Counted from the stretch's first letter, positions 1-10,307 are shown. The stretch is DNA of 64,000 nucleotides from Falsirhodobacter halotolerans (GCF_022899245.1 NZ_JALJAZ010000001.1:2329001-2393000), one strand, 5' to 3'. The notes: generated by a model not told the origin, from the letters alone. Made by a program: numbers and translations.

Positions 1-336
1 CCGAAGCAAGAGGCGGAGGGCGTCGCCTTCTTCCAGCTGAACGGGATGGCCCTTGCCCTGTTCGGGCGTGACGATCTGGCGACGGATCAGGGCCGCGCGG
101 GCGTGACGCTGGGCACCGGGGCCATCACGCTGGCGCAGAACTTCGCCACCGTGGCGGAGGTGGACGCCGCCTTCGACGCCGCTTTGTCCGCCGGGGCGAC
201 CCCGTTGAAACGGCCCGTGACGGCGGACTGGGGCGGGTATTCCGGCTATTGGGCCGACCCGGACGGCCATGTGTGGGAAGTGGCGATGAACCCGTTCTGG
301 CCGCTGGACGACGATGGCGGCCTGACCCTGCCGTAG
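1..336 (+). CDS. VOC family (glyoxalase-like) protein, 3' part
   Basis: The reading frame is already open at base 1, so the 5' end lies outside the window. About 111 residues remain. The visible part has the beta-alpha-beta-beta-beta look of a vicinal oxygen chelate half: a FFQLNGMALALFGRDDL strand pair, then a helix, and near the end GGYSGYWADPDGHVWEVAMNP, where the DPDGHVWEV signature is typical of the last beta strand and its metal-binding Glu. Members are small dioxygenases, lyases or resistance proteins, so the substrate cannot be assigned. It ends 81 bases before gyrB, from which it is separated by a good promoter, so it is probably not co-transcribed with gyrB. Confidence 0.85.
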   Translation, partial: PKQEAEGVAFFQLNGMALALFGRDDLATDQGRAGVTLGTGAITLAQNFATVAEVDAAFDAALSAGATPLKRPVTADWGGYSGYWADPDGHVWEVAMNPFWPLDDDGGLTLP

Positions 337-360
337 CGCCTTAAAAATACCCCCTGACGC

Positions 361-389
361 GTGACATTGCCGCCCCCGCCGGATATAAA
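361..389 (+). promoter_or_regulatory. probable gyrB promoter, -10 inside an inverted repeat
   Basis: GTGACA (361-366) and TATAAA (384-389) are separated by 17 bases and each matches the sigma-70 consensus at five of six positions. Transcription would begin near 396, leaving a leader of about 22 bases with an AAGGGG ribosome site before the gyrB ATG at 418. The -10 hexamer lies inside a perfect 6-bp-arm inverted repeat, CCGGAT-ATAA-ATCCGG (379-394). This is a motif-based prediction. Confidence 0.6.
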
Positions 390-411
390 TCCGGGACAAG
401 ATAAGGGGTAG

Positions 412-2856
<2,445 letters not shown>

Positions 2857-2857
2857 C

Positions 2858-3940
2858 GTGGCATCGCTGGTGGAGATCTACGAGGCGCGGGTGGCGGCGG
2901 GCAAGCTGAAGCCCGACGCGGCCCAACGCGCCGTGTTGCCGGAACTGGAACGTATCCGCGCCGCGCTGGCCGAGGCGCCCGCCCCCGCCAAACGAGGCTT
3001 CTTCGCCCGGTTCACCAAATCCGACCCCAAACCCGTCAAGGGCCTGTATCTGTGGGGCGGGGTCGGGCGTGGGAAATCCATGCTGATGGACCTGTTCGTG
3101 GAGGCGGTGGACACGCCCGCCAAACGCCGGGTCCATTTCCATGCCTTCATGCAGGAAATCCACCACGGCATGCACGAGGCGCGCAAGACCGGCGTGGACG
3201 ACGCGCTGGCCCCTGTGGCCGAGGCGATCACGTCGAAGCTGCGCCTTCTGGCCTTCGACGAGATGCAGATCACCGACATCACCGATGCGATGATCGTGGG
3301 CCGCCTGTTCCAGAAGCTGTTCGAGGCGGGGGTGGTCATCGTCACCACATCGAACCGCCCGCCGGACGACTTGTATAAAAACGGGTTGAACCGGCAGATT
3401 TTCGTGCCGTTCATTGGCCTGTTGAAAGAGCGTCTGGAGGTTTATCCTCTGGAAAGCCCGAACGATTACCGCCAGCACCGGCTGCAGGGGGCGCAGGTCT
3501 ATTTCCATCCGGCCAGCGGGTCGAAGGCCAAAATTGACGCGATCTGGGCCGATCTGACGGGCGGGCAACCGGCCGAACCGCTGATCCTGCCGGTAAACGG
3601 ACGGCAGGTGGAAATTCCGCGTTTCGCCAACGGCGTGGGGCGTGCCAGCTTCTGGTATCTGTGCGCCAAACCCCTCGGCCCCGCCGATTATCTGGCCGTG
3701 GCCGATGCCGTCCGCGTTCTGGTGCTGGAGGATATCCCCCGCCTCTCCGCTTCGAACTTCAACGAGGCGAAGCGGTTCGTGACCCTGATCGATGCCCTCT
3801 ATGAGGCGAAGGTCCGGCTGATCGCCAGCGCGGCGGACGAACCCGAACGCCTGTATGCCGAGGGCGAAGGCGCGTTCGAATTCGAACGCACCGCGTCGCG
3901 CCTGCGCGAGATGCAGGACGCCACATGGGGCCGGACCTAG
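2858..3940 (+). CDS. zapE: Cell division ATPase ZapE (AFG1 family)
   Basis: AFG1-type AAA ATPase of 360 residues. ZapE associates with the Z-ring in Escherichia coli; mitochondrial relatives help in protein quality control. Walker A is LWGGVGRGKSMLMDLF near residues 63-78, Walker B is LLAFDEMQITDITDAM, and the sensor region VVIVTTSNRPPDDLYKNGL is typical of the family. Translation starts at a GTG one base after the gyrB TGA, with the ribosome site inside the gyrB end, so it should be co-expressed with gyrB. The stop TAG lies in a CTAG that also forms the stop of the convergent thioesterase gene. Confidence 0.93.
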   Translation: MASLVEIYEARVAAGKLKPDAAQRAVLPELERIRAALAEAPAPAKRGFFARFTKSDPKPVKGLYLWGGVGRGKSMLMDLFVEAVDTPAKRRVHFHAFMQEIHHGMHEARKTGVDDALAPVAEAITSKLRLLAFDEMQITDITDAMIVGRLFQKLFEAGVVIVTTSNRPPDDLYKNGLNRQIFVPFIGLLKERLEVYPLESPNDYRQHRLQGAQVYFHPASGSKAKIDAIWADLTGGQPAEPLILPVNGRQVEIPRFANGVGRASFWYLCAKPLGPADYLAVADAVRVLVLEDIPRLSASNFNEAKRFVTLIDALYEAKVRLIASAADEPERLYAEGEGAFEFERTASRLREMQDATWGRT

Positions 3941-4419
3941 GTTTCGGAGGCGGCTTTCATCCGGCCCGCATGTTCGCGCCGCAACGTGCGGCGCAGCACG
4001 GCGCCGCGATGGCGCTGCTGATCGGCCTCGCTCTCGGGGACGAACGGCGGCACCTCCACCGGGCGGCCATTGTCGCCCACGGCCACCATGGTGAAATAGC
4101 ATGAATTGGTATGCCGCTTTTCGCCGGTGCGGATGTTCTCCGCCTCCACCCGGATCCCGATCTCCATCGAGGTGCGGCCCGTATAGTTCACCGCCGCGCG
4201 GCAGGTGACCAGTTCACCCACATTGATCGGTTCCTTGAAGGTCACCTGATCGACCGACAGCGTCACCGCGTAATGGCGGGAATAGCGGCTGGCGAGGGCG
4301 AAGGCCACGCGGTCCAGCAGGCGCAACAGGTCGCCCCCATGCACCTTGCCGCTGAAATTGGCCATGTCGGGGGTCATCAGTTCCGTCATCTCCAGACGGT
4401 GGTTCGGCGTGGCTGGCAT
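3937..4419 (-). CDS. Acyl-CoA thioesterase, hotdog fold (YciA-like)
   Basis: A 160-residue hotdog-fold protein expected to hydrolyse acyl-CoA thioesters in the cytoplasm. Motifs include MANFSGKVHGGDLLRLLD, in which the Gly-Gly turn and following helix form the active-site region, VTLSVDQVTFKEPINVGELV, and the strand GRTSMEIGIRVEAEN. The start at 4419 was chosen because GGAG lies five bases upstream on the minus strand; an in-frame ATG at 4449 is possible but has a weaker site. The gene converges on zapE and shares a four-base CTAG with its stop. It is divergent from manC, with a 109-bp gap holding an imperfect palindrome. Confidence 0.88.
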   Translation of the reverse strand: MPATPNHRLEMTELMTPDMANFSGKVHGGDLLRLLDRVAFALASRYSRHYAVTLSVDQVTFKEPINVGELVTCRAAVNYTGRTSMEIGIRVEAENIRTGEKRHTNSCYFTMVAVGDNGRPVEVPPFVPESEADQQRHRGAVLRRTLRREHAGRMKAASET

Positions 4420-4469
4420 CGTGGCTCCGCAAATCGTCGCCTCAACCATGCCCCGAACCGCAGGTGCTT

Positions 4470-4485
4470 GTAAATCCGGCTTTAC
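4470..4485. promoter_or_regulatory. imperfect 16-bp palindrome, candidate operator
   Basis: GTAAATCCGGCTTTAC pairs throughout except for one T/C position either side of the central CCGG. It lies about 45 bases before the manC start and about 50 before the thioesterase start, in their shared divergent region. It may be a repressor site, but no regulator gene is adjacent. Confidence 0.3.
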
Positions 4486-4528
4486 TCGGGGCCCGGGCAC
4501 ACCACCATACGGAGGGGGAGGAACCGAC

Positions 4529-5929
4529 ATGACCATCACGCCAGTTCTGCTTTGCGGAGGATCGGGCACGCGCCTGTGGCCGCTGTCGCGCAAACGCTTC
4601 CCCAAACAGTTCACACCCTTGGTGGAGACGGAGAGCCCCTTTCAGGCCGCCGCCTTGCGCCTGTCGGGACCCGATTATGCGGCGCCGATGATCGTGACGG
4701 CGCAGGATTTCCGGTTCATCGTGACCGAACAACTGGCGGCCGTCGGCGTGGATCCGGGAGCGATCCTGATCGAACCCGCCGCGCGCAACACGGCCCCCGC
4801 GATTCTGGCGGCGGCTTTGGCCGCGCCCGATGCGATGCTGCTGGTCGCGCCCTCCGACCACTTCGTGCCCGACGGGGCGGCCTTTCGCGCGGCGGTGGAT
4901 GCGGGCCTTCCCGCCGCCCGCGCGGGCCGCATCGTCACCTTCGGCATCACCCCCGACCGGGCCGAGACGGGCTATGGCTGGTTGGAGCGTGAGGGGACGG
5001 GCGACGGCCCCGCCCCCCTCATGCGGTTTGTCGAAAAACCCGACGCCGCCCGGGCCGAGGCGATGCTGGCCGACCCGCGTTACCTGTGGAATGCCGGGAT
5101 TTTTCTGGCCCGCGCCGCCACCCTGATCGACGCGTTCCGCGCCCACGCGCCCGATCTTCTACCCCCCGTGACGGCGGCGCTGGACGGGGCAAGACCCGAT
5201 CTGGGTTTCTTGCGGCTGGACGGCGGCGCATGGGCCGGGGTGGCGGATATTTCGATCGACTATGCGGTGATGGAACAGGCCGACAATCTGACGGTGGTGC
5301 CCTTTTCCGCCGGTTGGTCCGATCTGGGCGGGTGGGACGCGGTGTGGCGCGAAGGGGCGCGGGACGCCAACGGCGTGGCGCTTTGCGGGCCCGCCACCGC
5401 CATCGACTGCGCCGACACCCTTCTGCGGTCCGAGGCGGAGGGGCAGGAGATCGTCGGCATCGGTTTGCGCGACATCGTGGCCGTGGCCATGCCCGATGCC
5501 GTGCTGGTCATGGACCGCCGCCGCGCGCAGGAGGCGAAGCTGGCCGTGACGGCCCTGCGCGATCGGGGCGCCCCCCAGGCCGAGGCCTTCGCCCGCGATC
5601 ACCGCCCCTGGGGCTGGTTCGAGACGCTGGCCCTGTCGGATCGGTTTCAGGTCAAGCGCATCACCGTCCATCCCAGCGCGGCCTTGTCGCTGCAAAGCCA
5701 CGTTCACCGGTCCGAACACTGGATCGTGGTGTCCGGCACCGCGCGGGTGACGGTGGACGACACGGTCACGCTGGTCACGGAAAACCAGTCCGTCTATGTC
5801 CCGTTGGGGGCGAAACACCGATTGGAGAACCCCGGCAAGGTGCCGATGGTCCTGATCGAGGTGCAGACCGGCGTCTATCTGGGCGAGGACGACATCACCC
5901 GGTATGAGGATGTCTATGCCCGAGGGTAG
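4529..5929 (+). CDS. manC: Mannose-1-phosphate guanylyltransferase / mannose-6-phosphate isomerase
   Basis: Bifunctional enzyme for GDP-mannose, the donor for capsule, exopolysaccharide and LPS sugars. It has 466 residues, the usual length. The N-terminal nucleotidyltransferase domain carries CGGSGTRLWPLSRKRFPKQF, RNTAPAI, the PSDHF motif, a VEKP motif and WNAGIF. The C-terminal cupin isomerase domain begins near DHRPWGWFETL and has QSHVHRSEHWIVVSGTA and EVQTGVYLGEDDITR. The frame is open further upstream, but the ATG at 4529 follows a purine-rich GGAGGGGGAGGAA site and starts exactly at the family N-terminus. It stands alone here; the glycosyltransferases at 14-17 kb could use its product, but that is inference. 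Confidence 0.95.
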   Translation: MTITPVLLCGGSGTRLWPLSRKRFPKQFTPLVETESPFQAAALRLSGPDYAAPMIVTAQDFRFIVTEQLAAVGVDPGAILIEPAARNTAPAILAAALAAPDAMLLVAPSDHFVPDGAAFRAAVDAGLPAARAGRIVTFGITPDRAETGYGWLEREGTGDGPAPLMRFVEKPDAARAEAMLADPRYLWNAGIFLARAATLIDAFRAHAPDLLPPVTAALDGARPDLGFLRLDGGAWAGVADISIDYAVMEQADNLTVVPFSAGWSDLGGWDAVWREGARDANGVALCGPATAIDCADTLLRSEAEGQEIVGIGLRDIVAVAMPDAVLVMDRRRAQEAKLAVTALRDRGAPQAEAFARDHRPWGWFETLALSDRFQVKRITVHPSAALSLQSHVHRSEHWIVVSGTARVTVDDTVTLVTENQSVYVPLGAKHRLENPGKVPMVLIEVQTGVYLGEDDITRYEDVYARG

Positions 5930-6808
5930 TCAGGGGCGGGGCTGCACGAAGTCCTCCGCGCGGTAGCCCTGAAGATACAGAAGCGCCGTCAGATCGCCGT
6001 GGTGCACCCGCAACTGGCACTGCGCGGCGACGGCGGGTTTGGCGTGCAGCGCCACGCCCATGCCCGCGCGGCCCAGCATCCCCAGATCGTTGGCCCCGTC
6101 GCCCACGGCGATCACATCGGCCTCGGCAATGCCCATGGATGCGCTGATCTCCTCCAGCGCGGTCACCTTCGCCTCGCGCCCCAGAATCGGTTCGGCGACA
6201 TGCCCCGTCAGGTGCCCGTCTTCGGCCAGAAGCACGTTCGCCCGGTTTTCGTCAAAGCCCAGCACAGCCCCCACGCGCTGCGTGAAGTCGGTGAACCCGC
6301 CCGAGACCAGCGCCGCCCGCGCGCCCCCCGCCTTCATCGTCGCGATCAACGTGGCCCCGCCCGGCATCGGCACGATGCGTTCGGCCATCACCTTGTCGAT
6401 CGCGGCCACCGGCAACCCCTTCAACAGCCCCACCCGTTCGCGCAGGGCCGCGTTGAAATCCAGCTCTCCGTTCATGGCGCGGGCGGTGATGTCGGCGACA
6501 TGGGCGCCCACCCCCGCCTCGTCCGCCAGTTCGTCGATGCATTCCTGCCGGATCATCGTGCTGTCCATGTCGGCCAGCAAAAGGCGCTTCTTCCGCCCGG
6601 TCTGCGGCACAAGGCACAGATCGAACCCCGCCTCCTGCCCTTGTGCCCAGCGGTCCCACAGGTCGTCCGGCACGGCGGCCAGATCCGCCTCGATCGCCAC
6701 GCCCTGCGCCAGCCAGCGCGGCGGGCCCATGGTCCAGCCAAGATCGGTCAACGCGGCCGTTGTCAGGTGGGGGCGGTCGGGGCTGGTCATCAGAAGGGCG
6801 GTGAACAT
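5930..6808 (-). CDS. serB: Phosphoserine phosphatase
   Basis: Last step of the phosphorylated serine pathway: O-phosphoserine to serine. A HAD-superfamily enzyme of 292 residues. HAD motif I is LLADMDSTMI with the nucleophilic Asp, motif II includes ALVSGGFTDFT, and motif IV is VGDGANDLGMLGRAGMGVA. An N-terminal segment of about 85 residues precedes the catalytic domain, as in other long SerB proteins. The ATG at 6808 has AAGGA seven bases upstream; an earlier in-frame start would add 12 unconserved residues. Its stop directly abuts the manC stop. serC and serA lie 3.5 kb away, on the other strand. Confidence 0.95.
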   Translation of the reverse strand: MFTALLMTSPDRPHLTTAALTDLGWTMGPPRWLAQGVAIEADLAAVPDDLWDRWAQGQEAGFDLCLVPQTGRKKRLLLADMDSTMIRQECIDELADEAGVGAHVADITARAMNGELDFNAALRERVGLLKGLPVAAIDKVMAERIVPMPGGATLIATMKAGGARAALVSGGFTDFTQRVGAVLGFDENRANVLLAEDGHLTGHVAEPILGREAKVTALEEISASMGIAEADVIAVGDGANDLGMLGRAGMGVALHAKPAVAAQCQLRVHHGDLTALLYLQGYRAEDFVQPRP

Positions 6809-6853
6809 CGGGCATCCTTTCGCGTTGCCGTTCGTGTAGCCCATCCCCCCGCA

Positions 6854-7837
6854 TCAGCCAAGCGCCTGAACTGGACCTTCCAGCAGCCGCATCAGATCGC
6901 CGAAATGCCCTTCGGACCGCGCGGGGCGGGTGGGGTCGGACGTGATCGCCACGGCCAGCGCCCGCGCCGGATGCGCCGCGATGATCTGCCCGCCATAGCC
7001 GCGCGCGATGGTCCAGCCCGACCGGCTGAGAAACCAGCCATAGCCGTAATCGAGGCCCGAAAAGGGCGACCGCGTCCGTCCTTGCGTCGAGGCGCGCACC
7101 CAGTCCTCGGGGATCACCTGCCGCCCGTCATACCGCCCCCCGTCGCGCATCAGCATCGCGACACGGGCCATCGCCTCGGGCGTCAGTCCCATTTCGTTCC
7201 CGCCGAAATAAAAGCCCTGCGGATCGGCCAGCCAGCGGGGCACGTCGATCCCCAACGGCGCCCCCAGCCGCGCGCGCGCAAGCTCCCACAACGTTTGCCC
7301 CGTCGCCTGCGCCACCGCCGCGCCCAGAACATGGGTGGTGCCGGTGGAATAGATCATCCGCCCGCCGTTTTCCGCGATGCGCGGTTGGCGCAGGGCATAG
7401 GCGACCCAGTTGCCCGACGCGACCCACGCGCCATAATTCGCCCCCGAGGTGCTTTGCAGCCCGCCGCGCAAGGTCACCAGATCGGCCATCGTCAGATCCG
7501 CCGCACCCTCGGTCGCGTCGGCGGGCAGCAGCGATGGGGCAACGTCGCCCAGACGGGCGGACAGGCCGGCAATCTCCCCCCGGTCGAGCGTGGTGCCGAG
7601 GATCAGCGCCAGCACGCTTTTGCTGCAGGATTTGATGTTGGCGGTGCGGGTCAGGCCCGGCCCGCGCGGCGCGTCGGCCACCAGACGCCGGTCCCCGCGC
7701 CAGACGACAAGGCTGTGCAACTGGGTCAGCGACCGCGCCGCCGCCACCGCGTCCTCCGCCGATCCGCGCGCAAGGGTGATGGCGGGCATCGCAAGGCCCG
7801 CGCCAAGCGCAAGGCCGAAGGTGCGGCGTCGGATCAT
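6854..7837 (-). CDS. Tat-exported beta-lactamase-family serine hydrolase
   Basis: A 327-residue protein of the class C beta-lactamase / penicillin-binding-protein-like hydrolase family. The N-terminus MIRRRTFGLALGAGLAMPAI resembles a twin-arginine signal, so export to the periplasm is likely. The SxxK catalytic tetrad is SCSK in TANIKSCSKSVLALI. The second motif is Tyr-Ser-Thr (MIYSTGTTH), where many relatives have Tyr-x-Asn. A C-terminal ARGYGGQII strand is in the position of the third active-site motif. Such proteins may be esterases, DD-peptidases or amide hydrolases, so the substrate is unknown. The ATG at 7837 has a GGGAG site. It is followed by serB and preceded by the phytochrome gene, all on the same strand. 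Confidence 0.85.
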   Translation of the reverse strand: MIRRRTFGLALGAGLAMPAITLARGSAEDAVAAARSLTQLHSLVVWRGDRRLVADAPRGPGLTRTANIKSCSKSVLALILGTTLDRGEIAGLSARLGDVAPSLLPADATEGAADLTMADLVTLRGGLQSTSGANYGAWVASGNWVAYALRQPRIAENGGRMIYSTGTTHVLGAAVAQATGQTLWELARARLGAPLGIDVPRWLADPQGFYFGGNEMGLTPEAMARVAMLMRDGGRYDGRQVIPEDWVRASTQGRTRSPFSGLDYGYGWFLSRSGWTIARGYGGQIIAAHPARALAVAITSDPTRPARSEGHFGDLMRLLEGPVQALG

Positions 7838-7893
7838 GGGCGCTCCCTTTCGCGAACGGTATCCGCCCAATATGGGATGGCCCGCCGCGAAGA

Positions 7894-10005
7894 CTAGCGG
7901 ATGGGGCCGGTCACGATGACGCGGGTGCCGGGCATGTTGTCCTCGATGTCCAGATGCCCGCCCAGCCGGTCGACCAGTGCGCCCAGCATTCGCATACCAA
8001 AGCCCGTGCCCTTGACCGCGCCGCCATGGCCCACCCCGCTGTCGGACACGATGACGCGAAAACTGTCGCGGTGCTGTTCCAGCAGGATGCCGATCGGCCC
8101 GGCCTGCCCGTCATAGGCGTATTTGGTGGCGTTGATCACCAGTTCGTTCACGATCAGGCCGATGCTGATGGCCCGGTCGGTGCCGATCAGGATCGGGACG
8201 AAGCTCGTCTCGATGCATTTCGTCCAGGCCGGGTCGATCGTGTCCCGCAACTCGGTGCACAATTCGTCCAGATACCGGGCCAGATCCAGGATCTCGCCGC
8301 TGTCATGCTGATGCAGGCGGCGATGGACCAGGCTGACGGCCTTGAGACGGTTCTCCGCCTCGGCCAATTGCGCCTTCACCTCGCCCGACGCCTCGCGCCC
8401 CTGCATCCGCAGGAAGGCCGCGACCAGCGACAGGCTGTTCTGCACGCGGTGATTGACCTCGCGCAGCAGGAAATCCTTCTGCTGGATCAGGCTTTCGTTT
8501 TCCTTCAGCGTGGTCGTCAGCTCACGGTTCAGTTCGCGCAGACGGCGGTTGTTGCGCGCATCCAGCATCAGGCGCACAAGCCGCGCGGCGGATTCCTCCT
8601 CGCCATGGGTCCAGGCGCGGGCGCGGCCGCTGACCTCTTCCGACCAGGCGGCAAAGGAGGTGCGGGGCGACAACACCGCGTTCGGGTCCAATGGGACATC
8701 CTTGTGCGGATTGCCCGCCCAGGTCACCATCTGGGTTTCCTCCGCCCGGAACCACATCAGGATGGTCGGCACCTCGGTCGACATGGTGACGGCCATCAGC
8801 CCGCTGGCAAGGGCTTTGTAGGCCTTGGCCTCGGCCCAATCGGCGGACAGGTTGCTGGTCACGAAGGGACGAACCGCCGCCGGCAGGCGGACATGATCGG
8901 CGATGCTGCGCATGTCGATCGGATCGGGGCAGGACCCCACGGTGAACAGATCGTCGCCCTGCATCGCGGCAAACCCGTCGGCCTGCAGCAAGGCGGCGAT
9001 CTGCTTGCCCGATGCGGCAAAGAACTGGGTCAGCGTGGAATCCGATCCCAACTGGCTCAGAACCACATCCTCCTGCGTGCGCAGGCGGATGCGTTCGCGA
9101 TAAAGCTCCGTCTCCTCCCGCGCCTTGATCTGCCGGGCAAGGCTGGCGGCCATCGCCTGGCAGGCCAGACGCGTGGTCAGGGACAGCACGCGGGGGGCAT
9201 GATTGTGGCAGGCCACAAGGCCCCACAGCATCCCGTCCTTGATGATCGACATGGAGGCGGAGGCCGCAACCCCCATGTTGCGCAGATATTGCACATGCAC
9301 GGGCGACACGGCGCGCAGGGTGGAATCGCTCAGATCAAGGTCGCGCAGGGCGGGATCGCCCGAAATGGCGGCGGGGTCATAGGCCACGTCCGCAATCACC
9401 CGCACGCGGTTGCGCACATAAAGCGCCCGCGCCTGCCGCGGAATGTCGCCCGCCGGAAAGTGGTGGTTCATATAGCTGGGAGTGTCCGGTGCCCGGCTTT
9501 CCCCCACGACGACGCCGTTCTCCCCCTCGATGAAGCGATAGACCATGACATGGTCATATCCCGTCAGATCGCGGAAGACATGCGCGGCCTTGGTGAACAG
9601 TTCCGACAAGGAGGTCGACCGTTCGAACCCCGCGCCCAACGCCTCAAGATCCGCAAGGAACGTCGCGTCCAAGGTGGGGCCGTCGATGCGGGGGGTCAGT
9701 TCCAGAACGACGTGATCGCCGCTGCGAAAGGCCACCGCGTCATGGCGTGCCCCATTCACCTCCGCATCGCCCAGCACGTTCAATCCGTTGCGCAGCGTCT
9801 CGAACCCCGATGCCGGCAGGCCGGTCACCTCGGGCATGGCCCCCCCCATGGCCGCCGCCAGCCAGTCGGTCGCGGTTCCCGCAGTCCCAACGATTTGCAG
9901 ATCCTGCGCACGGGCGATCAGCATCTGCCCGTAAGGCTGGATGGCGCCGGGCACGTGAATGGGCTCCCGGTCGCATGAGGTCAGAGCCGGATGGTCAGAT
10001 CGCAA
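7894..10005 (-). CDS. Bacteriophytochrome sensor histidine kinase (HisKA_2 type)
   Basis: Red/far-red light sensor of about 703 residues with bilin chromophore. Order from the N-terminus: PAS with the bilin-attachment Cys in SCDREPIHVPGAIQPYG, GAF with PAGDIPRQARALYVRNR and LRAVSPVHVQYLRNMGV, and PHY with the tongue motif SPRTSFAAW. These are followed by a HisKA_2/HWE-like kinase with the H-box LLREVNHRVQNSLSL, the N-box NELVINATKY and the G-box GTGFGMRML. I prefer the TTG at 10005, which has AGGAG at ideal spacing; an in-frame ATG at 10029 lacks a clear ribosome site. No response regulator or heme oxygenase gene is adjacent. The upstream region holds a perfect inverted repeat. Confidence 0.92.
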   Translation of the reverse strand: MRSDHPALTSCDREPIHVPGAIQPYGQMLIARAQDLQIVGTAGTATDWLAAAMGGAMPEVTGLPASGFETLRNGLNVLGDAEVNGARHDAVAFRSGDHVVLELTPRIDGPTLDATFLADLEALGAGFERSTSLSELFTKAAHVFRDLTGYDHVMVYRFIEGENGVVVGESRAPDTPSYMNHHFPAGDIPRQARALYVRNRVRVIADVAYDPAAISGDPALRDLDLSDSTLRAVSPVHVQYLRNMGVAASASMSIIKDGMLWGLVACHNHAPRVLSLTTRLACQAMAASLARQIKAREETELYRERIRLRTQEDVVLSQLGSDSTLTQFFAASGKQIAALLQADGFAAMQGDDLFTVGSCPDPIDMRSIADHVRLPAAVRPFVTSNLSADWAEAKAYKALASGLMAVTMSTEVPTILMWFRAEETQMVTWAGNPHKDVPLDPNAVLSPRTSFAAWSEEVSGRARAWTHGEEESAARLVRLMLDARNNRRLRELNRELTTTLKENESLIQQKDFLLREVNHRVQNSLSLVAAFLRMQGREASGEVKAQLAEAENRLKAVSLVHRRLHQHDSGEILDLARYLDELCTELRDTIDPAWTKCIETSFVPILIGTDRAISIGLIVNELVINATKYAYDGQAGPIGILLEQHRDSFRVIVSDSGVGHGGAVKGTGFGMRMLGALVDRLGGHLDIEDNMPGTRVIVTGPIR

Positions 10006-10086
10006 ACGCACACTCCTCGGCAGATGCATCCAGACGCCATAAAGGCCCAAAGATTCCGCATATTCATAATGGCACGGGCTGAACAG

Positions 10087-10108
10087 AATGGAAACCTGTG
10101 TTTCCATT
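10087..10108. promoter_or_regulatory. perfect 22-bp inverted repeat upstream of the phytochrome gene
   Basis: AATGGAAAC and GTTTCCATT are perfectly complementary nine-base arms separated by CTGT. The repeat lies about 82 bases upstream of the chosen phytochrome start and about 200 bases upstream of serC. It could be an operator for a dimeric regulator or a hairpin in the phytochrome leader. It is more AT-rich than its surroundings and no run of T follows, so it does not look like a terminator. Confidence 0.5.
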
Positions 10109-10184
10109 GCGGCACCTGTGCGGTGGCGGATATTAGACCGCGCCCTTTCACCGGACACGGCGGATCGCGTCATCGTGAACGTTC

Positions 10185-10307
10185 GCCCGCCCCGTATCGT
10201 TGGGGGCGGGCACGATTATTTTGTTGATTTGCCCCCGATGCCCCCGTATCGCTGTCGGCGGGACACCCTTCCCCAACGAAGGGCGATTATCTGTAAGGAT
10301 ACCAGAA
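10185..10307 (+). promoter_or_regulatory. probable serC leader RNA (structured 5' UTR)
   Basis: The region just upstream of serC can form three hairpins. They are a nine-base perfect stem (10185-10193 with 10203-10211), a six-base stem CCCTTC/GAAGGG (10266-10271 with 10278-10283), and a short TATC/GATA stem (10288-10291 with 10298-10301) that overlaps the AAGGAT ribosome site. A conserved leader upstream of serC-serA operons in Alphaproteobacteria, whose last stem covers the ribosome site, is known (the serC leader family). Position, gene context and layout fit it. A match to the family model was not tested. Confidence 0.5.

Noticed and set aside
4346-4528. Upstream extension of manC
   Set aside because: It would run over the divergent thioesterase start; the conserved N-terminus and GGAGG-type site are at 4529.
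5999-9978. Two long open frames on the plus strand (5999-7897, 7954-9978), opposite serB, the hydrolase and the phytochrome gene
   Set aside because: They are antisense to well-supported genes, rich in Arg/His/Gly/Pro as expected from GC-rich shadow frames, and show no domain or ribosome site.
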